Source of the DNA: Thauera humireducens
Lineage (GTDB): Bacteria > Pseudomonadota > Gammaproteobacteria > Burkholderiales > Rhodocyclaceae
DNA: 64,000 nucleotides
NCBI RefSeq assembly: GCF_001051995.2
Contig: NZ_CP014646.1
Coordinates: 3,844,001 to 3,908,000 of the forward strand
Reading direction: 5' to 3'
Under the pieces are notes generated by a model. That model searched no databases and was not told the DNA's origin. It saw only the letters and a program-made list of their open reading frames with translations. Shown piece after piece: positions 50,303 through 60,482 of this stretch (the stretch's first letter is position 1; each line of letters starts with the position of its first letter). The position numbers and the translations under genes are program-made.

Positions 50303-50947
50303 GTGTCCAGCATCACGCTTGCCCTGTCCAAGGGGCGCATCTTCGAAGAGACGCTGCCGTTGCTCGCTGCCGCGGGCATCGTGCCTACCGACAACCCCGA
50401 GACCTCGCGCAAACTGATCATCAGTACCAACCGGCCCGACGTGCGCCTGGTCATCGTGCGTGCCAGCGACACGCCGACCTACGTGCAATACGGTGCGGCC
50501 GACCTCGGCATAGCCGGCCGGGATGTGCTCGTCGAGCATGGTGGCGCCGGCCTGTACCAGCCGCTGGACCTCGAGATCGCGAAGTGCCGCCTTTGTGTTG
50601 CGGTGCAGAAAGGCTTTGATTACGCCGCTGCGACGCGACCGGGCGGACGCATCCGCGTTGCCACCAAGTACATCAGCGCGGCCAAGGCGCACTTCGCCGG
50701 CAAGGGCATGCATGTGGATCTGATCAAGCTCTACGGCTCCATGGAACTGGCGCCCCTGGTCGGGCTGGCCGATGCCATCGTCGACCTGGTGTCGACCGGA
50801 GGCACGCTGCGTGCGAACAATCTGGAAGAGGTCGAGGAAATCATGCCGATCAGCTCGCGTCTGATCGTCAATCAGGCCTCGCTCAAGCTCAAGCGCGAAC
50901 TGCTGCAGCCGGTGCTCGACGCCTTTGCCGGTGCGGTCAAACCGTAA
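50303..50947 (+). CDS. hisG: ATP phosphoribosyltransferase, short form
   Basis: First enzyme of histidine synthesis, joining ATP and PRPP. At 214 aa it is the short HisG (HisG-S) lacking the C-terminal regulatory domain, so it needs HisZ to be active and feedback-regulated. [20 protein letters not shown] is near the N-terminus and [21 protein letters not shown] near 160-180. hisZ is not in this window. The start is GTG. Confidence 0.95.
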   Translation: MSSITLALSKGRIFEETLPLLAAAGIVPTDNPETSRKLIISTNRPDVRLVIVRASDTPTYVQYGAADLGIAGRDVLVEHGGAGLYQPLDLEIAKCRLCVAVQKGFDYAAATRPGGRIRVATKYISAAKAHFAGKGMHVDLIKLYGSMELAPLVGLADAIVDLVSTGGTLRANNLEEVEEIMPISSRLIVNQASLKLKRELLQPVLDAFAGAVKP

Positions 50948-50957
50948 GGATTTTTTC

Positions 50958-52265
50958 ATGAGCCAGACGCCCATCCGCCGCCTCGATGCGCGCGAACCCG
51001 AATTCCTTTCCACTCTGGATGCGTTGCTTGCCTTCGAGTCCGAGGCGGACGAGCGCATCGATACCGCGGTGACCGAAATTCTTCGCGCGGTGCGCACCAC
51101 AGGCGACGCCGCCGTGGTCGAGTTCACCCGCCGCTTCGACGGTCTGGATGTGCATTCGATGGGTGCGCTGGAACTGCCCAAAGCCGAGCTTCACTCTGCG
51201 CTCGACAGCCTGTCGTCGGAGCAGCGCGAGGCGCTGACCATCGCCGCGGACCGTGTGCGTGTCTACCACGAGCGGCAGAAGGGCGAGTCCTGGGAGTTCA
51301 CCGAGGCCGATGGCACGCGGCTAGGGCAGAAGGTCACGCCGCTCGATCGCGTCGGACTCTATGTGCCGGGCGGACGCGCCTCGTATCCCAGTTCGGTGCT
51401 GATGAACGCCATCCCGGCCAAGGTCGCCGGCGTCGGCGAGTTGATCATGGTCGTGCCGACGCCGCGCGGCGAGAAGAATCCCCTGGTGCTGGCGGCCGCG
51501 GCAATCACGGGTGTCGACCGCGTGTTCACCATCGGCGGTGCGCAGGCGGTTGCAGCACTTGCCCATGGCACGCAGACCATTCCGCAGGTGGACAAGATCG
51601 TCGGTCCCGGCAACGCCTACGTCGCCGAGGCCAAGCGCCGTGTGTTCGGCACTGTCGGCATCGACATGGTCGCCGGCCCGTCGGAAGTGCTGATCATCTC
51701 CGACGGCTCCGGGCATGCCGACTGGGTTGCGATGGATCTCTTCGCTCAGGCCGAGCACGACGAGCTGGCTCAATCCATCCTGCTGTGCACCGACGCGGGC
51801 TTCATCGACGCGGTGCATGCGGCGATCGACCGCCTGCTGCCGACCATGCCGCGCCGCGAGACCATCGCCAAATCGCTCGCCAACCGCGGGGCCCTGATCC
51901 ATGTCGACAGCCTCGAGCAAGCCTGCGCGCTCGCCAACCGCATCGCGCCCGAGCACCTCGAGTTGTCGCTGGATGATGCCGAATTCTGGATCGACCACAT
52001 TCGCCATGCCGGCGCGATCTTTGTTGGCCATTGGGCAGTGGAAGCGCTGGGTGACTATTGCGCCGGCCCCAACCACGTGCTGCCGACCATGCGCAGCGCG
52101 CGCTTCTCGTCGCCCCTGGGCACCTACGACTTCCAGAAGCGCACCAGCATCGTGAATATCTCGCAAGCCGGTGCTCAGCACCTCGGCAAGGTCGCTTCGA
52201 TCCTCGCGCACGGCGAGGGCTTGCAGGCCCACGCCCGCTCCGCCGAGATGCGGCTGAAGGTCTGA
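50958..52265 (+). CDS. hisD: Histidinol dehydrogenase
   Basis: A 435-aa zinc enzyme performing the last two oxidations to histidine. It contains [28 protein letters not shown] near residues 133-160 and [14 protein letters not shown] near 264, with the conserved glutamate-histidine pair used in catalysis and metal binding. The ATG lies ten bases after the hisG stop, after an AAGGA site. Downstream the his cluster is interrupted by hisC on the other strand. Confidence 0.97.
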   Translation: MSQTPIRRLDAREPEFLSTLDALLAFESEADERIDTAVTEILRAVRTTGDAAVVEFTRRFDGLDVHSMGALELPKAELHSALDSLSSEQREALTIAADRVRVYHERQKGESWEFTEADGTRLGQKVTPLDRVGLYVPGGRASYPSSVLMNAIPAKVAGVGELIMVVPTPRGEKNPLVLAAAAITGVDRVFTIGGAQAVAALAHGTQTIPQVDKIVGPGNAYVAEAKRRVFGTVGIDMVAGPSEVLIISDGSGHADWVAMDLFAQAEHDELAQSILLCTDAGFIDAVHAAIDRLLPTMPRRETIAKSLANRGALIHVDSLEQACALANRIAPEHLELSLDDAEFWIDHIRHAGAIFVGHWAVEALGDYCAGPNHVLPTMRSARFSSPLGTYDFQKRTSIVNISQAGAQHLGKVASILAHGEGLQAHARSAEMRLKV

Positions 52266-52313
52266 AGTCGACGGGCTCGACGCCCGCGTGGCGATGAGCC
52301 GGGTGTGAATGGG

Positions 52314-52388
52314 GTATCCGTGGCGCCGGCGAGGACTGTCTGAGCCGAGCGCAGCGAAGGCGAGTTCCGCAGCCGGCAGAACGGATAC
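52314..52388. repeat. Imperfect intergenic inverted repeat between hisD and hisC
   Basis: GTATCCGT and ACGGATAC frame a 75-base element; inside them GCCGGC occurs on both sides, and the centre carries the phrase ACTGTCTGAG with AGTTCCGCAGC. It lies between convergent genes and could fold as a long interrupted stem. The composition is like dispersed intergenic repeats seen in related genomes, but I cannot count copies from one window. Confidence 0.5.
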
Positions 52389-52441
52389 ACCAGGCACGTC
52401 CGGCGGGTTGGAGCCAAGCCGCCGAGACGCGCCGAGGTGTC

Positions 52442-53515
52442 TCAGCGGCCGAGAATGTCCTTCAGTGCCCCGACCAGAATGCCGCACTGCTCGTCGGTGC
52501 CGATCGTGATCCGCATGAACTGATCGATCCGCGCCGCCTTGAAGTGGCGCACGATGATCGCGCGCTTGCGCAACTCGGCAGTCAGCTCGGCCCCATCGCG
52601 CTGCGGATGGCGGGCGAAGATGAAGTTTGCTGCCGAGGGCAGCACCTCGAAGCCCAGCGCCCGCATGTCGGCCACCAGCTTCTCGCGCGTCGCGATGACC
52701 TTGCGGCAACTCTCCTGGAAGAACGCCTCGTCCTCGACCGACGCCACCGCGCCCGCAATCGCCAGCCGGTCGAGCGGGTAGGAATTGAAGCTGTTCTTGA
52801 CCCGCTCCAGCGCCTCGATCAGGTCCGCATGCCCCGCGGCAAAACCGACCCGCAGGCCCGCGAGCGAGCGGCTCTTCGAGAAGGTATGCACCACGAGCAG
52901 GTTCGGATACCTGTCGATCAGGCCGATCGCGCTCTCGCCGCCAAAGTCCACATAGGCCTCGTCCACCAGCACCACCGCGTCCGGGTTGCCGGCAACGATG
53001 CGCTCGACCGCCTCCAGCGGCAGCAGGCGGCCGGTCGGCGCGTTGGGGTTCGGGAAAATGATCGCGCCCGGGCGTTCGCCTCCTTGCGGAAGATAGTCAT
53101 CGACCCGGATCGAGAAGTCCTCCGCCAGCGGAATCATGCGGTGTGCGATGTCGTACAGCCCGCAGTAGACCGGGTAGAAGCTGTAGCTGATGTCGGGGAA
53201 CCACAGGGGACGATCCTGTTTGAGCAGCGCCATGAATGCGTGCGCGAGCACCTCGTCGGAGCCGTTGCCAACGAAGATCTGTTTTGGCTGCAGGCCGTGG
53301 CGCCTGGCGAGCGCGGCCTTGAGGGCGTCCGCATTCGGGTCGGGATAGAGGCGCAGGGAATCACCCGTCGCCGCGCGGATCGCCTCGAGCGCCTTGGGCG
53401 AGGGGCCATAGGGGTGCTCGTTGGTGTTGAGCTTGACCAGGTTGTCGAGCTTGGGCTGTTCGCCCGGGACGTAGGGGGTCAGGCCGTGTACGACGGCGCT
53501 CCAGAAGCGGCTCAT
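52442..53515 (-). CDS. hisC: Histidinol-phosphate aminotransferase
   Basis: A 357-aa class I/II PLP aminotransferase. It has [20 protein letters not shown] at the N-terminus, [15 protein letters not shown] near residue 70, the lysine motif [20 protein letters not shown] near 220, and an arginine for phosphate near the end. It converts imidazole-acetol phosphate to histidinol phosphate. It is encoded opposite to all other his genes here, an unusual arrangement, with its own start region divergent from hisB. Confidence 0.95.
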   Translation of the reverse strand: MSRFWSAVVHGLTPYVPGEQPKLDNLVKLNTNEHPYGPSPKALEAIRAATGDSLRLYPDPNADALKAALARRHGLQPKQIFVGNGSDEVLAHAFMALLKQDRPLWFPDISYSFYPVYCGLYDIAHRMIPLAEDFSIRVDDYLPQGGERPGAIIFPNPNAPTGRLLPLEAVERIVAGNPDAVVLVDEAYVDFGGESAIGLIDRYPNLLVVHTFSKSRSLAGLRVGFAAGHADLIEALERVKNSFNSYPLDRLAIAGAVASVEDEAFFQESCRKVIATREKLVADMRALGFEVLPSAANFIFARHPQRDGAELTAELRKRAIIVRHFKAARIDQFMRITIGTDEQCGILVGALKDILGR

Positions 53516-53606
53516 GGTTTCGTCTGCAAAAGGAAGGCGAGCAGGGGATCGGGTGGCAGGTCGGCAACGCAATGGCGTGGCGCTGGTCTACGCCAGAGTC
53601 CGTGCG

Positions 53607-53637
53607 TTGCAGTCAATTTGCCGGGCGATGTTATCAT
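53607..53637 (+). promoter_or_regulatory. Probable promoter of the hisB operon
   Basis: TTGCAG is followed after 18-19 bases by TTATCAT. Because hisC is inverted, hisB and the genes after it need a separate promoter, and this is the best match in the 158-base divergent gap. Confidence 0.45.
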
Positions 53638-53673
53638 GCCCGGCACCTGTCACCCTGGAGCCATCAGCCAGTC

Positions 53674-54261
53674 ATGCGGCAAGCCGAAGTCACTCGCAAT
53701 ACCCTCGAGACGAAGATCTCAGTGCGCATCAATCTCGATGGCACGGGCAAGGGCAAGCTCGATACGGGCGTTCCCTTTTTCGACCACATGCTCGATCAGA
53801 TCGTCCGCCATGGCCTGATCGACCTCGACATTCACTGCGAGGGCGACACGCATATCGACGACCATCACACCGTCGAGGATGTCGGCATTGCGCTGGGCCA
53901 GGCCTTTGCCAAGGCAATCGGCGACAAGAAGGGCCTGCGCCGTTACGGTCATGCCTATGTGCCGCTGGACGAGGCACTGTCGCGCGTGGTGGTGGATTTT
54001 TCCGGTCGGCCGGGGCTGCATTACTTCGTCGCCTACACGCGGGCCCGCATCGGCAATTTCGATGTCGACCTGGCGCGCGAGTTCTTTCAGGGTTTCGTCA
54101 ATCACGCCGGTGTCACGCTCCACATCGACAACCTGCGCGGTGAAAATGCGCATCATCAGTGCGAGACGGTGTTCAAGGCATTCGCACGCGCGCTGCGCAT
54201 GGCTGCCGAGGCCGACGAGCGCGCAGCCGGGACCATCCCCTCCACGAAGGGCGCGCTCTGA
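53674..54261 (+). CDS. hisB: Imidazoleglycerol-phosphate dehydratase
   Basis: A stand-alone 195-aa HisB (no phosphatase domain). It contains [39 protein letters not shown] and the second metal-binding [15 protein letters not shown] near residue 165. The start [12 protein letters not shown] is the usual one; the longer frame upstream covers the promoter. It leads the operon hisB-hisH-hisA-hisF-hisI-hisE. Confidence 0.97.
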   Translation: MRQAEVTRNTLETKISVRINLDGTGKGKLDTGVPFFDHMLDQIVRHGLIDLDIHCEGDTHIDDHHTVEDVGIALGQAFAKAIGDKKGLRRYGHAYVPLDEALSRVVVDFSGRPGLHYFVAYTRARIGNFDVDLAREFFQGFVNHAGVTLHIDNLRGENAHHQCETVFKAFARALRMAAEADERAAGTIPSTKGAL

Positions 54262-54322
54262 GCGACTTTTCCTCGCGGCCGTATTCGACGGCCGCCCTCC
54301 TGTTCGATAGCGAGTCAAGCCG

Positions 54323-54961
54323 ATGACCACCGTGGCCATCATCGATTACGGCATGGGCAACCTGCGCTCGGTCGCCAAGGCGATCGAGCATGTGGCACCC
54401 GGCCACGACGTCTTCATCACCTCCGAGCCGGCGCGCGTTGCGGCCGCGGAGCGGGTCGTGTTCCCCGGTCAGGGCGCCATGCCCGACTGCATGCGCGAAC
54501 TCGATGCACGTGGCCTGCGTCAAGCTGTTGTGGATGCTGCTGCGGGCAAGCCCTTTCTGGGTATCTGCATCGGCCAGCAGATGCTGTTCGAGCACAGTGC
54601 CGAAGGCGACGTCCCCGGATTGGGTATTCTGTCCGGCGATGTCGTACGCTTTCCCGAGGCGAAGATGCGGGCGGCCGATGGCGGCCGGCTGAAGGTGCCG
54701 CACATGGGCTGGAACGAGGTCTGGCAGCGGGGTGCGCACCCGATGTGGGACGGCATCCCGGACGGTGAACGCTTTTACTTCGTGCACAGCTATTTCGTCG
54801 CGCCGGCCGATCCGGCGCTGACCGCGGCCGAGACCGATTATGGCGTTCGCTTTACCAGTGCGGTAGCGCGGGCTAATATCTTCGCGGCCCAGTTCCACCC
54901 CGAAAAGAGCGCGGCTGCCGGACTCCGGCTGCTGGCCAACTTCATCCGCTGGCAGCCCTGA
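54323..54961 (+). CDS. hisH: Imidazole glycerol phosphate synthase subunit HisH
   Basis: A 212-aa class I glutamine amidotransferase subunit delivering ammonia to His[15 protein letters not shown] is at the start, the nucleophile cysteine in [14 protein letters not shown] near residue 80, and the His-Glu pair in [13 protein letters not shown] near 193. It lies 61 bases after hisB. Confidence 0.97.
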   Translation: MTTVAIIDYGMGNLRSVAKAIEHVAPGHDVFITSEPARVAAAERVVFPGQGAMPDCMRELDARGLRQAVVDAAAGKPFLGICIGQQMLFEHSAEGDVPGLGILSGDVVRFPEAKMRAADGGRLKVPHMGWNEVWQRGAHPMWDGIPDGERFYFVHSYFVAPADPALTAAETDYGVRFTSAVARANIFAAQFHPEKSAAAGLRLLANFIRWQP

Positions 54962-55005
54962 GCGCTGCCGCCCCACATTCCCGTTCCACTACTTCAGATA
55001 CCGGT

Positions 55006-55755
55006 ATGCTGCTCATTCCCGCCATCGACCTCAAGGACGGTCAGTGTGTTCGCCTCAAGCAAGGCGAAATGGAGGACGCCACGGTGTTTTCCGAAGATCC
55101 CGGTGCCATGGCGCGCCACTGGATCGACGCTGGCGCCCGTCGCCTGCACCTGGTGGACCTGAACGGCGCCTTCGCCGGAAAGCCCAAGAACGGCGCTGCG
55201 ATCCGCGCGATCACCGACGTGGTCGGCGACGACATCCCGGTGCAGTTGGGTGGGGGCATCCGCGACCTCGACACCATCGAGCATTACCTGGACAACGGCA
55301 TCAGCTACGTGATCATCGGCACTGCCGCGGTGAAGAATCCGGGCTTCCTGCATGACGCCTGTGGCGCCTTCCCCGGGCACATCATCGTGGGCCTCGATGC
55401 CAAGGACGGGAAGGTCGCGGTCGATGGCTGGTCCAAACTCACCGGCCACGACGTCGTCGATCTGGCGAAGAAGTTCGAGGACTACGGCGTCGAGTCGGTG
55501 ATCTACACCGATATCGGGCGCGACGGCATGCTGTCCGGCGTGAACATCGAAGCCACGGTACGCCTGGCGCGCGCGCTGCGCATCCCGGTCATCGCCAGTG
55601 GCGGCATCACCGACCTGCGCGACATCGACGCGCTCTGCGCAGTCGAGGACGAGGGCGTGATGGGGGCAATCACCGGGCGCGCCATCTACGAGGGTACGCT
55701 CGATTTCGCCGCGGCCCAGGCTCGTGCCGACGAACTCAACGGGGTGTCCGAATGA
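55006..55755 (+). CDS. hisA: Phosphoribosylformimino-5-aminoimidazole carboxamide ribotide isomerase
   Basis: A 249-aa TIM-barrel isomerase. [20 protein letters not shown] is at the N-terminus, with catalytic Asp8, [14 protein letters not shown] near residue 80, and [14 protein letters not shown] near 168, with the second catalytic aspartate. It is followed by hisF after 22 bases. Confidence 0.97.
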   Translation: MLLIPAIDLKDGQCVRLKQGEMEDATVFSEDPGAMARHWIDAGARRLHLVDLNGAFAGKPKNGAAIRAITDVVGDDIPVQLGGGIRDLDTIEHYLDNGISYVIIGTAAVKNPGFLHDACGAFPGHIIVGLDAKDGKVAVDGWSKLTGHDVVDLAKKFEDYGVESVIYTDIGRDGMLSGVNIEATVRLARALRIPVIASGGITDLRDIDALCAVEDEGVMGAITGRAIYEGTLDFAAAQARADELNGVSE

Positions 55756-55777
55756 CCCTCGCCGCCGAGCGCTGCTG

Positions 55778-56536
55778 ATGCTGGCCAAACGTATCATTCC
55801 CTGCCTGGATGTGAGTGCCGGGCGCGTCGTCAAGGGTGTCAATTTCGTCGAGTTGCGGGACGCGGGCGACCCGGTCGAGATCGCCCGCCGCTACGACGAG
55901 CAGGGCGCAGACGAACTGACCTTCCTCGACATCACGGCGAGTTCCGACGATCGCGACATCATCCTGCATGTCGTCGAGCAGGTCGCCGAGCAGGTGTTCA
56001 TCCCCCTCACCGTGGGTGGCGGCGTGCGGGTGGTCGACGACGTGCGCAGGCTGCTGAATGCCGGCGCGGACAAGGTCAGCATGAACACTGCGGCGGTCAA
56101 TAACCCGCAACTGGTGCACGATGCCTCGAGCAAGGTTGGCAGCCAATGCATCGTCGTGGCGATCGACGCCAAGCAGACGGCACCGGGTAAGTGGGAGGTG
56201 TTCACCCATGGCGGTCGCAAGAACACCGGTCTCGATGCCATCGACTGGGCACGCAAGGTTGAATCGCTGGGTGCAGGCGAGATCCTGCTGACGAGCATGG
56301 ATCGCGACGGCACCAAGAGCGGCTTCGATCTCGCGCTGACGCGCGCGGTTTCGGACGCCGTGCGCATTCCGGTCATCGCCAGTGGTGGTGTCGGTACCCT
56401 CGAGCATCTGGCCGAGGGCGTCTCCGAGGGGCGTGCGGACGCGGTGCTGGCGGCAAGCATCTTCCATTTCGGGCAGCACACGGTGCGTGAGGCCAAGGAG
56501 TTGATGCGCGCGCGCGGCATCGAGGTGAGACTGTGA
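55778..56536 (+). CDS. hisF: Imidazole glycerol phosphate synthase subunit HisF
   Basis: A 252-aa cyclase barrel. It starts [22 protein letters not shown] (catalytic Asp11) and carries [24 protein letters not shown] and [18 protein letters not shown] (Asp near residue 130 and beyond). The ATG at 55778 is taken because the preceding codons lie in the spacer after hisA. The stop overlaps the hisI GTG by four bases. Confidence 0.97.
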   Translation: MLAKRIIPCLDVSAGRVVKGVNFVELRDAGDPVEIARRYDEQGADELTFLDITASSDDRDIILHVVEQVAEQVFIPLTVGGGVRVVDDVRRLLNAGADKVSMNTAAVNNPQLVHDASSKVGSQCIVVAIDAKQTAPGKWEVFTHGGRKNTGLDAIDWARKVESLGAGEILLTSMDRDGTKSGFDLALTRAVSDAVRIPVIASGGVGTLEHLAEGVSEGRADAVLAASIFHFGQHTVREAKELMRARGIEVRL

Positions 56537-56928
56537 GCGAAGACACGCGCTGGCTGAACGAGGTCAAGTGGGACGAGCATGGCCTGGTGCCGGTGATCGC
56601 GCAGGAGGCGTCGAGTGGCGATGTGCTGATGTTCGCGTGGATGAACCGCGAGGCGCTGCAGCGCACCGCCGAGACGGGCGAAGCCATCTACTGGTCACGT
56701 TCGCGGCGTAAGCTTTGGCACAAGGGCGAGGAGTCCGGCCATGTGCAAAAGGTGCTCGACATCCGCATCGACTGCGACAACGACGTGGTCTTGCTCAAGA
56801 TCGAGCAGGTGGGCGGCATCGCCTGCCATACCGGGCGCCACAGCTGCTTCTTCCAGAAGTATTTCGACGATGGCCGCTGGGAGGCCGTCGAACCGGTTTT
56901 GAAAGACCCGCAGGAGATCTACAAGTGA
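56533..56928 (+). CDS. hisI: Phosphoribosyl-AMP cyclohydrolase
   Basis: A 131-aa stand-alone HisI. It has [28 protein letters not shown] and the metal-binding cysteines in [12 protein letters not shown] and [11 protein letters not shown]. It is separate from HisE, unlike the fused E. coli protein. The start is GTG overlapping the hisF stop. Confidence 0.96.
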   Translation: MSEDTRWLNEVKWDEHGLVPVIAQEASSGDVLMFAWMNREALQRTAETGEAIYWSRSRRKLWHKGEESGHVQKVLDIRIDCDNDVVLLKIEQVGGIACHTGRHSCFFQKYFDDGRWEAVEPVLKDPQEIYK

Positions 56929-57263
56929 TCGATATCGAAGTGCTGCGTCGCGTGTCCGATACACTGGTCGCGCGCAAGAAGGCCGACCCCGATTCTTCCT
57001 ATGTCTCCAGCCTGTACGCCAAGGGTACCGACACCATCTGCAAGAAGGTGGCGGAAGAGGCCGCCGAGACGATCATGGCCGCCAAGGACAAGGACATGCT
57101 GCACCTGGTCTGGGAGGTCACGGACCTGTGGTTCCACTCGATGGTGCTGTTGGCGCATCACGGGCTGTCGGTCGAGGACGTGCTGGCCGAGTTCCGCCGC
57201 CGCGAGGGCGTGTCGGGCATCGACGAGAAGAAATCGCGTACGGCACAGCAGGCGGACTCATGA
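56925..57263 (+). CDS. hisE: Phosphoribosyl-ATP pyrophosphatase
   Basis: A 112-aa MazG-like His[29 protein letters not shown] is followed by [15 protein letters not shown] and the second acidic helix [33 protein letters not shown]. The GTG overlaps the hisI stop by four bases, and the stop overlaps the next gene by four. It is the last histidine gene in the window. Confidence 0.96.
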   Translation: MIDIEVLRRVSDTLVARKKADPDSSYVSSLYAKGTDTICKKVAEEAAETIMAAKDKDMLHLVWEVTDLWFHSMVLLAHHGLSVEDVLAEFRRREGVSGIDEKKSRTAQQADS

Positions 57264-57607
57264 GCGACTGCATCTTTTGTCGCATCGTCCGCGGCGAGAT
57301 CCCGTCGAAGAAGGTCTACGAAGACGAGCATGTCTTCGCCTTCCATGACATCAATCCGGTTGCGCCGGTGCACGTGCTGGTGGTCCCGAAGGTGCATGTC
57401 GACTCGATGGCGCACCTCGATGAGGAACACGAGGCGGCCATGGGGCGTCTCATGGTTGCAGCGGGCAGGATCGCGCGCGAGCAGGGTTGTACGGATGGCT
57501 TCCGGACCATCGTGAATACCGGAAGGGTTGGGTTGCAGGAGGTGTATCATCTGCACCTTCACATTGTGGGTGGCCCCAATCCCCTGCCGCCCATGTTGAA
57601 GCGTTAA
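57260..57607 (+). CDS. HIT-family nucleotide hydrolase (HinT-like)
   Basis: A 115-aa histidine-triad protein. [41 protein letters not shown] is near the start and the triad HLHLHIVGG near residue 100. HinT enzymes hydrolyse phosphoramidates of AMP or GMP. The frame extends back into hisE, but the ATG at 57260 fits the family. The hisE-HIT-tatA order is common in betaproteobacteria. Confidence 0.94.
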   Translation: MSDCIFCRIVRGEIPSKKVYEDEHVFAFHDINPVAPVHVLVVPKVHVDSMAHLDEEHEAAMGRLMVAAGRIAREQGCTDGFRTIVNTGRVGLQEVYHLHLHIVGGPNPLPPMLKR

Positions 57608-57617
57608 GGAGAGCGGT

Positions 57618-57848
57618 ATGGGTTCATTCAGCATCTGGCACTGGCTGATCGTTCTGGTCATCGTCCTGCTGGTGTTCGGAACGAAGAAGCTGCGCAACAT
57701 CGGTTCGGACCTCGGTGGTGCAGTCAAGGGTTTCAAGGACGGCATGAAGGAAGGCGAGAATGCCGCCGATGCCTCCCAGCAGAAGATTGCGGGCGGTCAG
57801 ACGATCGAGGGTGAGGCGCGGGAGAAGGTCGACAAGACCGCTTCCTGA
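57618..57848 (+). CDS. tatA: Twin-arginine translocase subunit TatA
   Basis: A 76-aa protein. The N-terminal helix [38 protein letters not shown] is followed by a short amphipathic helix and a polar tail. The FGTKKL hinge is typical of TatA. It has an AAGGAGAG ribosome site. A hairpin terminator lies just after it, before tatB. Confidence 0.95.
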   Translation: MGSFSIWHWLIVLVIVLLVFGTKKLRNIGSDLGGAVKGFKDGMKEGENAADASQQKIAGGQTIEGEAREKVDKTAS

Positions 57849-57868
57849 GCTTCGCGTCTCGAAGTAGG

Positions 57869-57902
57869 AGGGGCGCCCTGACTGGAGCGCCCCTTCGTTT
57901 TC
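57869..57902 (+). terminator. Hairpin after tatA
   Basis: The arms AGGGGCGC and GCGCCCCT enclose a 10-base loop and are followed by TCGTTTTCG. It fits an intrinsic terminator or a leaky one between tatA and tatB. Confidence 0.7.
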
Positions 57903-57944
57903 GTGCGGCATGCTGCGGCGTGACCGCATCTCAAGCGGCAGAAC

Positions 57945-58406
57945 ATGTTCGACTTCGGCTTTTCGGAACTCATCGTCATCGGCGTGGTGATGCTCGTCGT
58001 GGTCGGCCCCGAGCGGCTGCCCAAGGTCGCACGCACGGCCGGTCATCTCCTCGGGCGCGTCCAGCGCTATGTGTCCGACGTGAAGTCGGACATCCAGCGC
58101 GAAATGCAGCTCGAAGAACTGAAGAAGCTGCAGGAACAGGTCAAGCAGCAGGCGCAGGAGCTCGAGTCGTCGGTGCGCGCGGGAGCGGCCGGTGTCGAGT
58201 CCGAGGTGAATCGCACGGCAAGCGAGGTTCGCTCGATGCTGCCCGACGCGCCGGCGTCGGCGGCCGGTGCGGTAGCCGCGTCGCAGCTGCTCGGGCAGAC
58301 GGCGTCCGCGCCGGCTGGGCCGGCCGATGCACAACTCGAACTCGGACTCGATCCGGCAGCCGGTCAGGCTGCTGCGGCAGGGGCGGCTGACAAGACCAAG
58401 GCATGA
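57945..58406 (+). CDS. tatB: Twin-arginine translocase subunit TatB
   Basis: A 153-aa protein starting MFDFGFSELIVIGVVMLVVVGPERLPKVARTAG, the TatB signature with its glutamate in the membrane helix. A long amphipathic helix (YVSDVKSDIQREMQLEELKKLQEQVKQQAQELE) and an alanine-rich tail follow. It overlaps tatC by four bases. Confidence 0.95.
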   Translation: MFDFGFSELIVIGVVMLVVVGPERLPKVARTAGHLLGRVQRYVSDVKSDIQREMQLEELKKLQEQVKQQAQELESSVRAGAAGVESEVNRTASEVRSMLPDAPASAAGAVAASQLLGQTASAPAGPADAQLELGLDPAAGQAAAAGAADKTKA

Positions 58407-59218
58407 GCACTCAACAGGAAACCTTCATCTCCCACCTGGTCGAGCTGCGCGATCGCCTGATCCGTGCATTGTTGGTCGTGGTGGTTGTCTTCGTCTGCCT
58501 GATGCCCTGGGCGGGAGACATTTACGACATCCTCGCCAAGCCGATGATGGACACCTTGCCCGAAGGCACGCACATGATCGCCACGGGCGTCGTGACGCCC
58601 TTCTTCGTGCCGGTGAAGGTCACCATGATGGTCGCCTTCGTGCTGGCGCTGCCCTGGGTGCTCTTTCAGGCCTGGGCCTTCATCGCCCCAGGCCTGTATG
58701 CACACGAGAAGCGCATGGCGCTCCCGCTGGTCGCGGGTAGTACACTGCTCTTCATCATCGGCATGGCCTTCTGCTACTTCTTCGTGTTCGGCATGGTATT
58801 CAAGTTCATCGCCGAATTCGCGCCGAAGAGCATCGTGCCAGCGCCGGATATCGAGCAATACCTGTCCTTCGTGATGTCGATGTTCATCGCTTTCGGCGTG
58901 ACCTTCGAGGTGCCGGTGGCGGTCATCCTGCTCGTCAAGGCGGGCATCGTCGATGTCGCCAAGCTCAAGGAGGTTCGTCCCTACGTCATCGTCGGTGCGT
59001 TCGTGATTGCAGCGATCGTGACGCCGCCAGACGTGATCTCGCAACTCATGCTCGCAATCCCGATGTGTCTGCTGTACGAACTGGGCATCATCCTGGCGGG
59101 CTGGATGTCGAAGCCTGTGCCTGCTGCGGCCGAAAGCGCCTACGTCGCGCCGTCCATCGAGGACATGGACCGCGAACTCGACCGGATCGAAGCCAGCGAG
59201 CGTAGCGACAAGGGTTGA
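58403..59218 (+). CDS. tatC: Twin-arginine translocase subunit TatC
   Basis: A 271-aa membrane protein with six helices that recognises twin-arginine signal peptides. It begins ETFISHLVELRDRLIRALLVVVVVF and contains LPWVLFQAWAFIAPGLYAHEKR, FEVPVAVILLVKAGIVD and VRPYVIVGAFVIAAIVTPPDVISQL, all TatC hallmarks. It ends 22 bases before the stop of the convergent protease. Confidence 0.96.
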   Translation: MSTQQETFISHLVELRDRLIRALLVVVVVFVCLMPWAGDIYDILAKPMMDTLPEGTHMIATGVVTPFFVPVKVTMMVAFVLALPWVLFQAWAFIAPGLYAHEKRMALPLVAGSTLLFIIGMAFCYFFVFGMVFKFIAEFAPKSIVPAPDIEQYLSFVMSMFIAFGVTFEVPVAVILLVKAGIVDVAKLKEVRPYVIVGAFVIAAIVTPPDVISQLMLAIPMCLLYELGIILAGWMSKPVPAAAESAYVAPSIEDMDRELDRIEASERSDKG

Positions 59219-59239
59219 TCGCGCTGCCCGGGAAAGGGC

Positions 59240-60400
59240 TCAGCGGCTGGGTGCCGGCGTTGGGCGTCGGCCCACTTCCACTGTCAGTTCAACCTCACGA
59301 TCGCCGCGGCGCACGAGGAAGCTTGCGCGGCGTCCCGGCGGCAGGGCTGCCACCAGATCCAGCATGGCCTTGGGGTCGCGCACGGTTTCGCCGCCGACGG
59401 CGATCAGCACGTCGCCCGGCTTGATGCCGGCGCGGTCTGCCGGGCTGGCGCGCAGCACGCCTGCAATCAGCGCGCCGCGGGTGTCGGCAAGGCCGAACGA
59501 TTCTGCCAGTTCCGGCGTGATGTCCTGAATTTCCACCCCGACCCAGCCACGCGTGACCTCGCCGGTGGCGACGATCTGCTCGAGCACGTTGCGCGCGATC
59601 GACACGGGAATGGCGAAGCCGATGCCGAGCGAGCCGCCCGAGCGCGAATAGATGGCCGTATTGATCCCCACCAGGTTGCCGCCGTTGTCGACGAGGGCGC
59701 CGCCCGAGTTGCCCGGGTTGATTGCCGCGTCGGTCTGGATGTAATTCTCGAACGTGTTGATTCCGAGCTGGCTGCGACCAAGCGCCGAGACGATGCCCAT
59801 CGTGACGGTCTGGCCAACGCCGAAGGGGTTGCCGATCGCCAGGACGACGTCGCCGACGCTCAGCGCATCGCTCGCTGCAAGCGTGATCACCGGCAATTGG
59901 CCATCGGTGTCGATCTTGAGCACCGCGAGGTCGGTCTCCGGGTCGCGTCCGATCAGCCGAGCGCCGAACTTGCGCCCGTCGTTGAGCGCGATCTCGATCT
60001 GGTCGGCCGTCTCGATGACGTGGTTGTTGGTGATGATGTAGCCGTCCGGGCTCACGATCACGCCTGATCCCAGCCCGGACTGGCGCTGGCTGGGGCCGTT
60101 GTTCGGCCGCTCGCCGAAGAAGTGCCGGAACACCGGATCGTCGAGTAGCGGGTGGCCCGGGGCGACGCCGGCCTTGCTGGTGAAAATGTGCACGACCGCC
60201 GGCATCGAGCGCTGCGCTGCCGCCGCATAGGAGCCTGCTGCGGGAGGTCGTTCTCCGTCTGCGCTCGGGGCTTCGAGGATGGCCACTACCGATGCGGGTG
60301 CCGTGTCGCGGAGCCACTCGGGTTTGAGTGTACTCAGGACGAAGAGCCCCGCGACGCTGATGGTCACGGCCTGGGCGAAGATGAGCCACAGACGGCGCAT
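59240..60400 (-). CDS. DegS-like periplasmic serine protease with one PDZ domain
   Basis: A 386-aa HtrA-family protease anchored by an N-terminal helix (LWLIFAQAVTISVAGLFVL). The triad is visible: His in ITNNHVIETAD near residue 116, Asp in DPETDLAVLKI near 146, Ser in INPGNSGGALVD near 220. A single PDZ domain (GALIAGVLRASPADRAGIKPGDVL) ends the protein. One PDZ plus a membrane anchor suggests DegS-type envelope stress sensing rather than DegP. The start is placed at MRRLWL because the upstream frame is shadow sequence. Confidence 0.92.
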   Translation of the reverse strand: MRRLWLIFAQAVTISVAGLFVLSTLKPEWLRDTAPASVVAILEAPSADGERPPAAGSYAAAAQRSMPAVVHIFTSKAGVAPGHPLLDDPVFRHFFGERPNNGPSQRQSGLGSGVIVSPDGYIITNNHVIETADQIEIALNDGRKFGARLIGRDPETDLAVLKIDTDGQLPVITLAASDALSVGDVVLAIGNPFGVGQTVTMGIVSALGRSQLGINTFENYIQTDAAINPGNSGGALVDNGGNLVGINTAIYSRSGGSLGIGFAIPVSIARNVLEQIVATGEVTRGWVGVEIQDITPELAESFGLADTRGALIAGVLRASPADRAGIKPGDVLIAVGGETVRDPKAMLDLVAALPPGRRASFLVRRGDREVELTVEVGRRPTPAPSR

Positions 60401-60482
60401 AATGATGAACTCGAATGGCTGAGGGTGTCCGGGCCTCCGTCGCAAGGATGCCCGTCGGACCCCGGAAGGGAATGGAGAGAGC

